From JBIIUJ01 sp044340025 (GTDB taxonomy: Bacteria; Pseudomonadota; Alphaproteobacteria; Caulobacterales; Aquidulcibacteraceae), in NCBI GenBank assembly GCA_044340025.1, contig JBIIUJ010000006.1, positions 1 through 43,614 on the forward strand: a stretch of 43,614 nt of DNA, written 5' to 3'. Shown piece after piece: positions 26,150-34,603 of this stretch; position 1 is the stretch's first letter, and each line of letters opens with the position of its first letter. A program made the translations under genes and the position numbers. Below the pieces are notes generated by a model. It had not been told where the DNA came from, ran no database searches, and saw nothing but the letters and a program-made list of their open reading frames with translations.

Positions 26150-26932
26150 TCAGCGCCGCTGGCAGCTTCGCACGCTCAGCCCGTTTGGCAGGCGGGTAGC
26201 AGCATCGCCACACGCATACTCAAGCTGCTCGGCTGTCAGGTTGCGCGCCCCCGAGAGGTCGGCTCCCGCTATATTCGCTTCGGTCAGATCGGCGCGATCA
26301 AAATCGGCCTGCGCGGCGCGCACCCGGGACAGGTTTGCGCCCACCAGATCAGCGCGCGTCAGATCGGCGCGATCGAGTCTGGCGCCGGCGAGATTGGCGC
26401 CGGTAAACTGCGCTTCACGAAAGTCGCCGCGGCTGAGATCAGCGCGTGAAAGATTCGAGCCGATGAATTGCGCTCGGCTTGCAGAAACCCCCAGCAGCAT
26501 GGCGCCGACAAGATTGGAGCCCACGAATTCCGCACGCGACAATTGGGCCGACGCCATGTTGGCGCTGGCGAAATTGGCCCCGGTGGCTTCAACGCGTTCA
26601 AGGCATGCGCCCTGGAAGTTGGCTCCGGCGAAATTGGAGGAGTTGATCTCCGCGCCGGTAAGTTCGGCGCGGGAGAAATTCGCCCCTCCAAAGGTGGAGC
26701 CAGCAAGCGTGGCCCCACGCAGGCGCGTGCCGGTGAAGTCGGAGCGGGCAAACACGCCCCCCGAGAGCCGCGCGCGATCCATGATCCGCCCGGCCAGATC
26801 GCAGCCCTGGCAGACCCCGCCGAAGCCGCGCGCGAACTGGACCGTGTCCGGCTTGCCTTTCTGGTCCCACACAAGCGCGCTGGCCGGCGTGGCGGCGAGC
26901 AAGGCGAGAGCGGTGGCGAGGACTGTCTTCAT
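26150..26932 (-). CDS. Secreted pentapeptide-repeat protein
   Basis: A 260-residue protein with a signal peptide (residues 1-19, cleavage expected after ASA). Next comes a segment with a CxxC pair (VCQGCDLAG), then about 30 tandem A(N/D)LxxA-type pentapeptides from residue 48 to 235, which should fold into a right-handed quadrilateral beta-helix. A short C-terminal tail holds two more Cys. Periplasmic or surface location is predicted. Pentapeptide proteins often work as interaction rods; no specific function can be assigned. Two pairs of Cys could form disulfides after export. Confidence 0.85.
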   Translation of the reverse strand: MKTVLATALALLAATPASALVWDQKGKPDTVQFARGFGGVCQGCDLAGRIMDRARLSGGVFARSDFTGTRLRGATLAGSTFGGANFSRAELTGAEINSSNFAGANFQGACLERVEATGANFASANMASAQLSRAEFVGSNLVGAMLLGVSASRAQFIGSNLSRADLSRGDFREAQFTGANLAGARLDRADLTRADLVGANLSRVRAAQADFDRADLTEANIAGADLSGARNLTAEQLEYACGDAATRLPNGLSVRSCQRR

Positions 26933-27091
26933 CGAGCGGCCTTTAGTCCTGCTTGCACGGTGAGTCCGCTTAAATTGCTGTTAGTCCCGAGAGGGTTGCC
27001 TCAGACCACAGCCTCGCGCGCCCACGACTTCGGGCCCGCATACGCAAAGAGTAGGCCGCGAGGGCTCCGACGGAAAGGCTGGTCTTCGTGA

Positions 27092-30000
27092 TCAGGCGGT
27101 CTGCGCCGACCAGCCGCAGCTATCGCAGGCGAGGGTGTCGCCCGCAGCGTGGACCGTGAAAGCGCCGCATTCCGGGCAGGGGTCGCCCTCATAGGCGTTG
27201 GCCGCCTCCAGCTGCTTCAAGGCGCCCTTCCGGAAAGGCAGGATCACCAGATTGTCCGGGGTGATCCCGCGCGCAAAACCCTTGGATATGAAGCGTGCGG
27301 CGTCGGCGGCGGCGAGCTTCTCTGCGTCTACGCCGCCGCCAATGCCGTCATGGCTTTGCCCGGGGTCCATCTCGGCAAGGTCGTGGCGACCAAGATAAGA
27401 GACGGCAAGCTCGCGGAAGATGTAATCCAGGATCGAGGTGGCGCGGGTGATGCTGTCGTTTCCAGTCACTTCGCCAGCCGGCTCGAAGCGCGTGAACACG
27501 AACGCATCCACGAATTCTTCCAGCGGCACGCCATACTGAAGGCCGATCGAGATCGCGATGGCGAAGTTATTCATCAGGCTGCGGAAGGCGGCGCCCTCCT
27601 TGTGCATGTCGATGAAGATCTCGCCGAGCTCCCCGTCGTCGAACTCGCCGGTGTGAAGATAGACCTTGTGACCCCCGACGGTCGCTTTCTGGATGTAGCC
27701 TTTCCGCCGGTCTGGAAGGCGGCGGCGCTCGCCGGCCCGCTCGACGATTTTTTCCAACACGCGCTCGACCACGACCTCGACCCGCTCGATCTGGGGTTCG
27801 GGCTTGGGAGCCGGGGCTGCGGGCCGCTGCGCCCAGGCTGCAGGGACTGGATCGCCAGGCCGCGGCAGCCGGCTGATGGTGTGAAGGCCGGAAAGGCCCA
27901 GCGCGCGCGCGCGTTCCCAGAGCGCCTGCAGAGTGGTCACGCGCGCTGTCTGCGGCAAGGTGATCAGGGGGGCAGGGGCTCCGGCAAGGAATGGCGTCAG
28001 GCTTGCCGCAAGGTCTAGTGCGGCGTCCACCCGCTGAGGCGGAGCGAAAACGGCCGCCTGACTGGCCGTGAGGCCTGCACGCGCATCAAGCGCGCCATGG
28101 CCCAGCGCAAAGGCCTCGGCCTCCCGCACGGCCTCCGGGCTGAAACCAAGCGCGCCGGGCAGATCAAAGCCGGGCTCCGCGCAGGCTTCGCGATCCAGAC
28201 CCAGCGCATCTTCGCAGAAGTCGATCCCGATCACCCAGGGCGAGATCGCCGCAGAAAGGCTGGCAGCGGAACTCAACGCCTCTTCCACCGCCTCGATCTC
28301 GAGATCGGAAAATCCATGCCGGCGCAGCGCGGCTTCGCTCACCCCGGGGGCGCCTGCAAGGGTACGCCGGCCGATGGCATGCAGCTGCGCCTTGTTGCGC
28401 GCCTCAGGGCTCAAACCAAGCGCGCCGAGGCCCGCTTTCGCCACGGCCAGGATGTCGGTCTGTGCGTCGCCAGCGGGATCGAACTGGGTCGCGACGACGG
28501 GCCCTGCCGGGGCGAGCGCATCGGCGGCGACGCCAAGTGCGGCGGCGGTTTCGGGCATGCGGGCGACGAAAAGGCCGCCTGCCCATCGCAGGCCGCTTTG
28601 CGCCGCAACGCTATGGGCCTCGCCATACAAGCGCACGGCTCGCTCGGCCGCATCCCCGCATGGCGAAAGCGCGAGATCTTTTGCAACGTCCCTTGCGTGT
28701 TCAAGCCGCATGAGCTTGCTCTTGAGCGCCTCCGGTTCGTCCGGGCTGCCGCCCGCCAACGCCGCCAGGGCGGCGCTTTGGGTGGCGAGCGCTGCATCAC
28801 ACAGCGCCGTCAGCGAGGCGGCCGCCGCCCGCCCCTCGGGACTGTCATAGGGCAGGCCCAGCGCCATCAAGGCGCCAGCCAGATCGGTGAGGCACAAGGC
28901 AATGGGCCGCCGTCTCCAGCTTGCTTCGGCGGCAGCCGGACTGGCGTGCGCAAGACCGAGCGCGACCAGATCGAGCGCCAGCGCCCACAGCCGGACAGCC
29001 GTTTCCAGGCCTTCGCCGTCCAGCCGGCCATCGGCCCCCACAAACGCGGAAAGCCGTAGCGCTGCAGCTGGCGCGGTCACGCCCGCCGCCTCGCGATAGG
29101 CTCCGTCCAGGGCGCCGGGCGCGCCAAACTGCACCCCGGCCACTGGGGCAAGCCGTGCTGCGGCGGCAAGTTGATGCCACGACCCCTCGCCGGTCAGGAT
29201 CGCAGTGATGCAAGGAGGGCGACCTGGGTCATGCGTCGGCTCTTCAAGTCCAAGCCGACCGAGTGCGGCGGCGCGAGCGCACAGCCCATCAGGCGCACCG
29301 GCGCTGCGCGCCGCGTCTAGGGCGCGGGCCAGGGCCGGGTTCTCGTCCGGATCAGCGGGGTCGTGCGCATCCGGCGCCCGGGCGACGGCATCCGCAATGG
29401 CGCGCTGCGCCTGTTCGAATGCTGGCCCGCCAAATCCGCGCGCTGCTTGCGCTGCTTCCCGGGCGGCTGCGGCACGCCACGCCGCAGCTGCGGCTTCCGG
29501 GCTGGCTGCGAGGGTCGCTGCGCCATCAACGGCGCGTTGCGCGGCCGCTGCGGCTTCAAGCGCGGATGCGCTGACACCGGAGAGATCGATCGCGCCCCGT
29601 CGCGTCGTCGCCGCCGCTTGCAGCGCGTCGGTCAGTCCGTTGGACGTCACACGCGCTGCGGCGCAGACAGAGGCTGGGGCGAGCGCATCGCGCACCTCGC
29701 CAGCCACTCCGGTCTTGAAATCGACCGCCCAGCCGTGCGCTCCAGACCCGCCTGCCCAGGCGGCGCCAACAGTGGCGCTGAGCGGGGCTTCAAGCAGCGC
29801 CTCGCGGCGCGCCATGGAAGCCACCAGCTCGTCGCGAAACGCCACCATGTCCACAGCAGCGTCAAACAGACCCGCGCTCCAGCCCAGTTGCGCCAGCGCG
29901 CCGGCGACCCGATCGAAGGTCTGACGAACATCGCTTTCGCCCGCCGCCATGCCAGCCCGAAACGCCTCGACAGCGGCTGCTGTCCAGGTGTCCGGCGCCA

Positions 30001-30094
30001 CGACAGCATCGCCCGCCTCCAACGACCACGCTGTGAAGGTCAGCCCCTGCTCCGGGGCGCCGGGCTCTGGGGCGAGGCGTCGGGGAATGCGCAT
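27092..30094 (-). CDS. NrdJ-like protein (class II ribonucleotide reductase homologue) without catalytic motifs
   Basis: A 1000-residue protein colinear with alphaproteobacterial NrdJ (about 1200 residues). NrdJ-like parts: the MRIPRR start; DVRQTFDRVAGALAQLGWSAGLFD (about residues 45-70); a TTRRGAIDL segment; RLWALALDLVALGL and LMALGLPYDSPEGRA (about 375-440); RRHGFSDLEIEAVEEAL (about 590); LGEDF/EDAL-like and GFSPEAV segments; an almost unchanged TSCPD domain (about 800-940: GGHKVYLHTGEFDDGELGEIF, AFRSLMNNFAIAISIGLQYG); and a CPEC...CDSC zinc finger (C973, C976, C990, C993). Missing are the NxCxE active-site motif, the radical and redox cysteines in context, and the phosphate/cofactor loops; Ala-rich sequence replaces them. 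The ATG at 30094 has GGAG 6 nt upstream and gives the NrdJ N-terminus; an upstream ATG at 30253 would code through the operator. The frame is intact and GC-rich, so it is maintained rather than decaying. Confidence 0.85.
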   Translation of the reverse strand: MRIPRRLAPEPGAPEQGLTFTAWSLEAGDAVVAPDTWTAAAVEAFRAGMAAGESDVRQTFDRVAGALAQLGWSAGLFDAAVDMVAFRDELVASMARREALLEAPLSATVGAAWAGGSGAHGWAVDFKTGVAGEVRDALAPASVCAAARVTSNGLTDALQAAATTRRGAIDLSGVSASALEAAAAAQRAVDGAATLAASPEAAAAAWRAAAAREAAQAARGFGGPAFEQAQRAIADAVARAPDAHDPADPDENPALARALDAARSAGAPDGLCARAAALGRLGLEEPTHDPGRPPCITAILTGEGSWHQLAAAARLAPVAGVQFGAPGALDGAYREAAGVTAPAAALRLSAFVGADGRLDGEGLETAVRLWALALDLVALGLAHASPAAAEASWRRRPIALCLTDLAGALMALGLPYDSPEGRAAAASLTALCDAALATQSAALAALAGGSPDEPEALKSKLMRLEHARDVAKDLALSPCGDAAERAVRLYGEAHSVAAQSGLRWAGGLFVARMPETAAALGVAADALAPAGPVVATQFDPAGDAQTDILAVAKAGLGALGLSPEARNKAQLHAIGRRTLAGAPGVSEAALRRHGFSDLEIEAVEEALSSAASLSAAISPWVIGIDFCEDALGLDREACAEPGFDLPGALGFSPEAVREAEAFALGHGALDARAGLTASQAAVFAPPQRVDAALDLAASLTPFLAGAPAPLITLPQTARVTTLQALWERARALGLSGLHTISRLPRPGDPVPAAWAQRPAAPAPKPEPQIERVEVVVERVLEKIVERAGERRRLPDRRKGYIQKATVGGHKVYLHTGEFDDGELGEIFIDMHKEGAAFRSLMNNFAIAISIGLQYGVPLEEFVDAFVFTRFEPAGEVTGNDSITRATSILDYIFRELAVSYLGRHDLAEMDPGQSHDGIGGGVDAEKLAAADAARFISKGFARGITPDNLVILPFRKGALKQLEAANAYEGDPCPECGAFTVHAAGDTLACDSCGWSAQTA

Positions 30095-30143
30095 CAAAAG
30101 CTCCGTCAGATGGCGGAAACTGTACGGCATGGTCACGACGAGG

Positions 30144-30190
30144 CAACCGTATCTTGTGTAACGTGCGCCCTTATCCCCAACATTTAGCGT
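30144..30190 (-). promoter_or_regulatory. Tandem NrdR-box-like sites upstream of the NrdJ-like gene
   Basis: Two 16-mers, at 30144-30159 and 30175-30190, each match 11 of 16 positions of the published NrdR box (acaCwAtATaTwGtgt), including the fixed C4 and G13. Their starts are 31 bp apart, which is the helical phasing typical of paired NrdR boxes. They lie 50-96 bp before the preferred start codon, where a promoter is expected. NrdR is encoded at 38281-38763. Matches were scored by eye. Confidence 0.6.
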
Positions 30191-30291
30191 GCGCAGCGTC
30201 GGTTGGCTGGGCTGGACCGGCTTTGGCGATTGAGCCATAGTCCGGCGCGTCATCAGGCTGATTTCAATCAGGTCTCGTGGAAGGTGAGTTC

Positions 30292-30681
30292 GTGCTCGAC
30301 AAGATCTTCACGTGGTGGAGCGGCGCAACGATCGGCGCGATGTTCGACATTGGCCGTCGCGCACGGCTGGTGGGAAGCGACGAGCAGGGCAACCGCTACT
30401 TCGAGGAGCGTCAGCCAAGCCTTGAGGGCCGGCCGCGTCGCTATGTTCTCTACAAGGGATACGCCGAGCCGAGCCGCGTTCCCGCTGATTGGCATGGCTG
30501 GCTGCACCATACGTTTGAGCGGCCGCCCACCGAGGAGCCTTTCCGCCTGAAGGCTTGGGAGCAGCCGCATCGGCCCAATCTGACCGGCACGCTCTATGCC
30601 TATCGCCCGTCGGGCAGTCTTGCAGCGCCCGGTGAGCGGGCGAAAGCGACCGGCGACTACGAGGCCTGGCGACCGGAATGA
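30292..30681 (+). CDS. NDUFA12-family NADH:ubiquinone oxidoreductase accessory subunit
   Basis: A 129-residue homologue of mitochondrial complex I subunit B17.2 (NDUFA12), found in alphaproteobacteria as a peripheral complex I subunit. Diagnostic parts are the start LDKIFTWWSGATIG, DEQGNRYFEE, RRYVLYKGYAEPSRVPADWHGWLHH and the ending YEAWRPE. The GTG at 30292 is chosen: it has GGAAGGTGAG upstream and gives the normal N-terminus; GTG at 30277 is five codons earlier. Its stop overlaps the next gene's ATG by 4 nt. The main nuo genes are outside the window. Confidence 0.92.
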   Translation: MLDKIFTWWSGATIGAMFDIGRRARLVGSDEQGNRYFEERQPSLEGRPRRYVLYKGYAEPSRVPADWHGWLHHTFERPPTEEPFRLKAWEQPHRPNLTGTLYAYRPSGSLAAPGERAKATGDYEAWRPE

Positions 30682-31571
30682 GGCGCGCTCGCGTTGCTCT
30701 CGTCCTTGGCGCGCTGACGGCGCTCGGGCTGGCGGCGACGGCCGTCGCACAGGCGGTAAACCGTCAGGAGCGGACCGCCCAGCCGTCAGGCGCCGTTCCA
30801 GACTCCTCCGATGATATCCCCGCCAGCGTCATCCCGCCCAGCGACGAGATTCCGGCAAGCGTGGTGCTGGACGATCCAGCGTTGACGGCAGCCGGCGAGG
30901 GCGATGGCGAGGCGGCGATAGCAGCTGGCCCGGCTGCGCCGCTTGCCCCGCCCGGCGAAAAGGCGCTGGCGTTGGCGCGCGAGCAACTCGAAGACAGTTT
31001 CGCCGACCTTGAACAACCCTTGCCGGTTCGCGGCGAAGGCGGCGCTTTCGCCGTGGTCAGAGCTCTGGACCGGACGCTGGCGCGGGTTGAAACCTTCGAG
31101 CTGCGTCCTGGCGCGACCCGTCAGTTCGGGGCGCTTCGGATCACGCATCGCGGATGCTGGACGGCCGACCCCGACGATCCGCCCGAAGGTTTCGTCTATC
31201 TCGAAGTTGTCGATTTCGGCAAAGCTGCGCGTCGCCAATTGGCGACGCTTGCGCCTGCCGGAGCAACGCGGGATTCCGCAACGGCTCGTGTTGCGCCGCG
31301 TGTGATCAAGCAAGGCTGGATGATCACCTCAAGCCCCGCGGTGACCGGGATTGATCATCCCGTCTACGATGTCTGGCCAGTGCGTTGCCAGGGCACGTCA
31401 AGCGAAGATGAGATCAGCGTGGCGCGTCAGGGAGCCGCTCCGGCTCGTCCCCGGTCTGCAAGCGCGCCAGCGTCAGAGCCAGCGGCCCCGGCGGCAGCTC
31501 AGCAGGCCACGCCAACGGCTCCGGCGGGGCCAGCGCCTGCGCCAACGCCAAGCGATAGCGAGCCCGGCTGA
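30678..31571 (+). CDS. DUF2155 domain protein, exported
   Basis: A 297-residue protein with a signal peptide (residues 1-25), a low-complexity acidic/Pro region, the DUF2155 domain (about residues 120-240) and a Pro/Ala-rich tail of nearly 60 residues. Domain marks are VRALDRTLARVETFELRPG, FGALRITHRGCW, YLEVVDFG and the end IDHPVYDVWPVRC with a second Cys. DUF2155 has no established function but is regularly adjacent to NDUFA12 in alphaproteobacteria, so a link to complex I or the envelope has been considered. The ATG overlaps the NDUFA12 stop (ATGA). The tail is antisense to the end of aat over 158 bp. Confidence 0.85.
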   Translation: MRRARVALVLGALTALGLAATAVAQAVNRQERTAQPSGAVPDSSDDIPASVIPPSDEIPASVVLDDPALTAAGEGDGEAAIAAGPAAPLAPPGEKALALAREQLEDSFADLEQPLPVRGEGGAFAVVRALDRTLARVETFELRPGATRQFGALRITHRGCWTADPDDPPEGFVYLEVVDFGKAARRQLATLAPAGATRDSATARVAPRVIKQGWMITSSPAVTGIDHPVYDVWPVRCQGTSSEDEISVARQGAAPARPRSASAPASEPAAPAAAQQATPTAPAGPAPAPTPSDSEPG

Positions 31572-32103
31572 CCTCGATCGCCCCGAACTGCGCAAGGTGA
31601 TCGGTCAGGAATTGCGCGTCGAGCAACCGATAGGAGCAGGCGCGCAAGATGCCGACGAGATGCACCAGCGCAACTTTGCTTGCGTCTCGCGCCTGGCTGA
31701 ACATGCTCTCGCCGAAGAAAGCCGCCCCCAGCGAGACGCCATAGAGGCCGCCCACGAGCGTCTGATCATGCCAGCATTCCAGCGAGTGGGCATGCCCGCG
31801 CCGATGGAGCGCCCCATAGAGGGCCCGGATCGGCGCATTGATCCAGGTTTCGTCCTTTTGCCCGCGCGGCGCGGCGCACGCATCCAGCACAGCTTCGAAG
31901 GCTTGGTTTGTGGTCACGCGGTAGACCCCTTGCCGGACGGTCCGGGCAAGGCGGCGCGGAACATGGAAGCGCTCCAGCGGCATGATCCCGCGTCTGTCGG
32001 GATCGACGAGAAACAGGCTCGGATCGTCGCGTGAGTCCGCCATTGGGAAGACGCCGCGCGCATAGGCGTCCAGCAGATGCTCCGGGCCGAACGGCGCGCT
32101 CAT
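31414..32103 (-). CDS. aat: Leucyl/phenylalanyl-tRNA-protein transferase
   Basis: A 229-residue enzyme that adds Leu or Phe from aminoacyl-tRNA to proteins with N-terminal Lys or Arg, marking them for ClpAP through ClpS. The order fits Aat: LLDAYARGVFPM near the start, the FHVPRRLARTVR region, WINAPIRALYGALHRRGHAHSLE, and GGLYGVSLGAAFFGESMFS. The family core ends at about residue 192; the last 37 residues are an extra Pro/Leu-rich tail lying antisense to the DUF2155 gene's own tail. It starts 9 nt after accC, last in aroQ-accB-accC-aat. Confidence 0.95.
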   Translation of the reverse strand: MSAPFGPEHLLDAYARGVFPMADSRDDPSLFLVDPDRRGIMPLERFHVPRRLARTVRQGVYRVTTNQAFEAVLDACAAPRGQKDETWINAPIRALYGALHRRGHAHSLECWHDQTLVGGLYGVSLGAAFFGESMFSQARDASKVALVHLVGILRACSYRLLDAQFLTDHLAQFGAIEVSRARYRLALAQALAPPEPLAWPAELPPGPLALTLARLQTGDEPERLPDAPR

Positions 32104-32112
32104 CGCTGCAGC

Positions 32113-33456
32113 CTATCCTTTGTCTTCGAGATACTGCTCCAGCCAATGGATGTGGTAGTCGCCGTTCACGATGTCGGCCTGCGAGACCAGGTCCTGAAAC
32201 AGCGGCACCGTTGTTTGCACGCCTGTCACCACGATCTCGCCCAGCGCGCGACGCAGCCGCATCAGGCACTCATTGCGCGTGCGTCCGTGCACGATGAGCT
32301 TGCCGATCAGGCTGTCGTAGAACGGCGGGATCCGATAGCCGGCGTAGATCGCGCTATCGAGGCGCACGCCAAGCCCGCCTGGCGCGTGGAAATCTTCGAT
32401 ACGGCCAGGCGACGGCGCGAAAGTCCGCGGGTTCTCGGCGTTGACGCGGCATTCGATCGCGTGGCCCTCGAACACGACATCGTCCTGGGAGAACGACAGC
32501 GGCGCGCCGGCCGCGATGCGGATCTGCTCTCGCACCAGATCGATCCCCGTGATCATTTCGGTCACTGGATGCTCGACCTGGAGCCGGGTGTTCATCTCGA
32601 TGAAGTAGAACTGCCCATCCTGATACAGAAACTCGATGGTCCCGACGCCAAGATAGCCAAGCTTGCCAATGGCGTCCGTCACCACTTTGCCGATGGCGTC
32701 GCGCTCGCTGGCGTTGAGTGCCGGGGAGGGGGCTTCTTCCCAGACTTTCTGGTGACGCCGCTGTAGCGAACAATCGCGCTCGCCAAGGTGCACCACATTG
32801 CCATGGCTGTCGGCCACGATTTGAATCTCGATGTGGCGCGGGGTGTCGAGATACTTTTCAAGATAGACACTATCGTCGCCGAAAGCCGCGCGCGCTTCCG
32901 CTTTCGCGGTCGCCACAGCTGTCGCCAGCTCCTCGCGCGAGCGCGCCACCTTCATGCCCCGGCCGCCACCGCCAGCAGCTGCCTTCACGAGAACCGGAAA
33001 TCCGATTTTCTCGCCCCAGGCCAGCGCTTCATCCTCGCTGGAAAGCGCGCCTTCGGACCCGGGCACGACGGGGATTCCCGCTTCTTTCACAGTCTTCTTG
33101 GCGACGATCTTGTCGCCCATCATCCGGATGTGGTCTGGCCGAGGCCCGATGAAGGTGAGGCCATGGGCCTCCACGATTTCGGCGAAGCGAGCGTTTTCGG
33201 ACAGGAAGCCATAGCCGGGATGGACCGCCTGCGCCCCCGTGATTTCGCAGGCTGCAATGAGCGCAGGGATGTGCAGATAGGATTGGGCCGCCGGCGGCGG
33301 ACCGATGCAGACGCTTTCATCGGCCAGTCTGACATGCATCGCGTCGGCGTCTGCGGTGGAATGCACCGCGACCGTGGCGATGCCCATCTCCTTGCAGGCG
33401 CGATGGATGCGCAGCGCGATTTCGCCGCGGTTGGCGATCAGGACTTTTTCGAACAT
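32113..33456 (-). CDS. accC: Acetyl-CoA carboxylase, biotin carboxylase subunit
   Basis: A 447-residue ATP-grasp enzyme that carboxylates biotin on AccB, the first half-reaction of malonyl-CoA synthesis. It begins MFEKVLIANRGEIALRI. Visible marks are HPGYGFLSENA, the glycine-rich ATP loop AAAGGGGRGMKVA (about residues 162-174), ERDCSLQRRHQK and EMNTRLQVEHPVTE with the catalytic Glu and Arg. Length is typical. It lies 18 nt after accB in the same operon. Confidence 0.98.
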   Translation of the reverse strand: MFEKVLIANRGEIALRIHRACKEMGIATVAVHSTADADAMHVRLADESVCIGPPPAAQSYLHIPALIAACEITGAQAVHPGYGFLSENARFAEIVEAHGLTFIGPRPDHIRMMGDKIVAKKTVKEAGIPVVPGSEGALSSEDEALAWGEKIGFPVLVKAAAGGGGRGMKVARSREELATAVATAKAEARAAFGDDSVYLEKYLDTPRHIEIQIVADSHGNVVHLGERDCSLQRRHQKVWEEAPSPALNASERDAIGKVVTDAIGKLGYLGVGTIEFLYQDGQFYFIEMNTRLQVEHPVTEMITGIDLVREQIRIAAGAPLSFSQDDVVFEGHAIECRVNAENPRTFAPSPGRIEDFHAPGGLGVRLDSAIYAGYRIPPFYDSLIGKLIVHGRTRNECLMRLRRALGEIVVTGVQTTVPLFQDLVSQADIVNGDYHIHWLEQYLEDKG

Positions 33457-33474
33457 GGCCCGGCGCGCTCCGGG

Positions 33475-33978
33475 TCAGGCCAGAATGACGAGCGGCTCGC
33501 CGAACTCGACAGGCTGCGTATCAGAGATCAGGATTTGCTCGACCCGGCCTGCGCGCGGCGCCGGGATGGGGTTCATCGTCTTCATCGCTTCGACGATCAT
33601 CAGGGTTTGCCCCTCGCTGACGGTGTCTCCGACCTTGATGAAGGCCGCCGCGCCCGGCTCTGGCTGGAGGTAGGCTGTGCCGACCATCGGCGATGTCACC
33701 ACCCCGGGGTGGGTGCGCAAGTCAGCCGCCACCGGCGCTGCGACCGGTGCGACAGCTGGGGCTGCAGCGATCGGGGCGGCGGGCGCAGGAGCGGCTGCAA
33801 TCGTCATGGCAGGGGGAGCGGCAGCATAGACCGGCCCGGATCGCGCCACACGGATCCGCAGGCCGCCGCCTTCAACTTCGATCTCGGTGAGTTCGGTGTC
33901 GCGCAGGATGCGCGCGAGATCGCGCACGACCTTCGGATCGATCTGGGCGTCGCTGTGGGTGTCCTTGCCGTTGGGCAT
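33475..33978 (-). CDS. accB: Acetyl-CoA carboxylase biotin carboxyl carrier protein
   Basis: A 167-residue protein. An N-terminal AccB helix region (IDPKVVRDLARILRDTELTEIEVEGGG) is followed by an Ala/Pro linker (about residues 50-88) and the biotinyl domain (about 90-167), with the biotin-accepting Lys133 in VEAMKTMNP. AAGGAG 6 nt before the ATG at 33978 sets the start; the frame is open upstream only opposite aroQ. It lies between aroQ (23-nt gap) and accC. Confidence 0.96.
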   Translation of the reverse strand: MPNGKDTHSDAQIDPKVVRDLARILRDTELTEIEVEGGGLRIRVARSGPVYAAAPPAMTIAAAPAPAAPIAAAPAVAPVAAPVAADLRTHPGVVTSPMVGTAYLQPEPGAAAFIKVGDTVSEGQTLMIVEAMKTMNPIPAPRAGRVEQILISDTQPVEFGEPLVILA

Positions 33979-34001
33979 GGTCTGCTCCTTGAAGCTTGGG
34001 A

Positions 34002-34445
34002 TCAGGCCGCCTTGGCGGCGTGTGCGGCGGCCTCGACGGCCAGCGCATAGGAATGGATGCCGAAGCCTGCGACCACGCCGCGGGCCGCGCTGGCGACAAA
34101 CGAGACATGGCGCACCGGTTCGCGGGCTGCCGGATTGGACAGATGACACTCCACCACCGGGATGGAGAGCGCCTTGAGCGCATCATGGACGGCAAGCGAG
34201 GTATGGGTAAGAGCCGCTGCGTTGAGCACCAGAGCCTTGGCCGAAAGGCGGGCTTCCTGGATCCAGTCCACAAGGACGCCCTCGTGATTGGTCTGACGGA
34301 ACTCGATGGTTTCACCAAGCGCGGCGGCGCGTGTTTGCGCCACGGTTTGCGCGTCCTGCAACGTCGCGGAGCCGTAGATGTGCGGCTCGCGCACGCCAAG
34401 CAGATTCAAGTTCGGCCCGTTGAGGATGAAGATCGGCTTCGCCAT
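34002..34445 (-). CDS. aroQ: Type II 3-dehydroquinate dehydratase
   Basis: A 147-residue dodecameric-type dehydratase of the shikimate pathway. It has ILNGPNLNLLGVREP, the active-site loop with Tyr in HIYG, NHEG near residue 60, and the catalytic His in ECHLSNP. The usual NPxxYTHTS segment reads NAAALTHTS here, so two normally conserved positions (Pro and Tyr) differ, but the Thr-His-Thr-Ser that binds substrate is kept. First gene of aroQ-accB-accC-aat; divergent from ldtR, with about 158 bp between. Confidence 0.95.
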   Translation of the reverse strand: MAKPIFILNGPNLNLLGVREPHIYGSATLQDAQTVAQTRAAALGETIEFRQTNHEGVLVDWIQEARLSAKALVLNAAALTHTSLAVHDALKALSIPVVECHLSNPAAREPVRHVSFVASAARGVVAGFGIHSYALAVEAAAHAAKAA

Positions 34446-34603
34446 CGCCAGCCGGTTTAGGGGCGCCGCGCTGCTTCGGCAAGGCGAGGGCGCGGCGGCG
34501 CGCGGAAAGGATGCATTTACCAGGTTTTTTAGCGAGGCTTTAGTCTCCCGCCGCTATCTCCAAAGGGTGAAAACCGAGCGTAGAAACGCAAGGGGTGGTG
34601 GGA

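Noticed and set aside
29205..29924. Plus-strand Ala/Ser-rich frame opposite the NrdJ-like gene
   Set aside because: A low-complexity shadow of the Ala-rich coding strand, without motifs.
30095..30253. Longer start for the NrdJ-like protein
   Set aside because: It would add 53 residues not found in NrdJ and make the NrdR-box-like sites coding. The ATG at 30094 has GGAG at the right distance and the MRI(P)RR start of the family.
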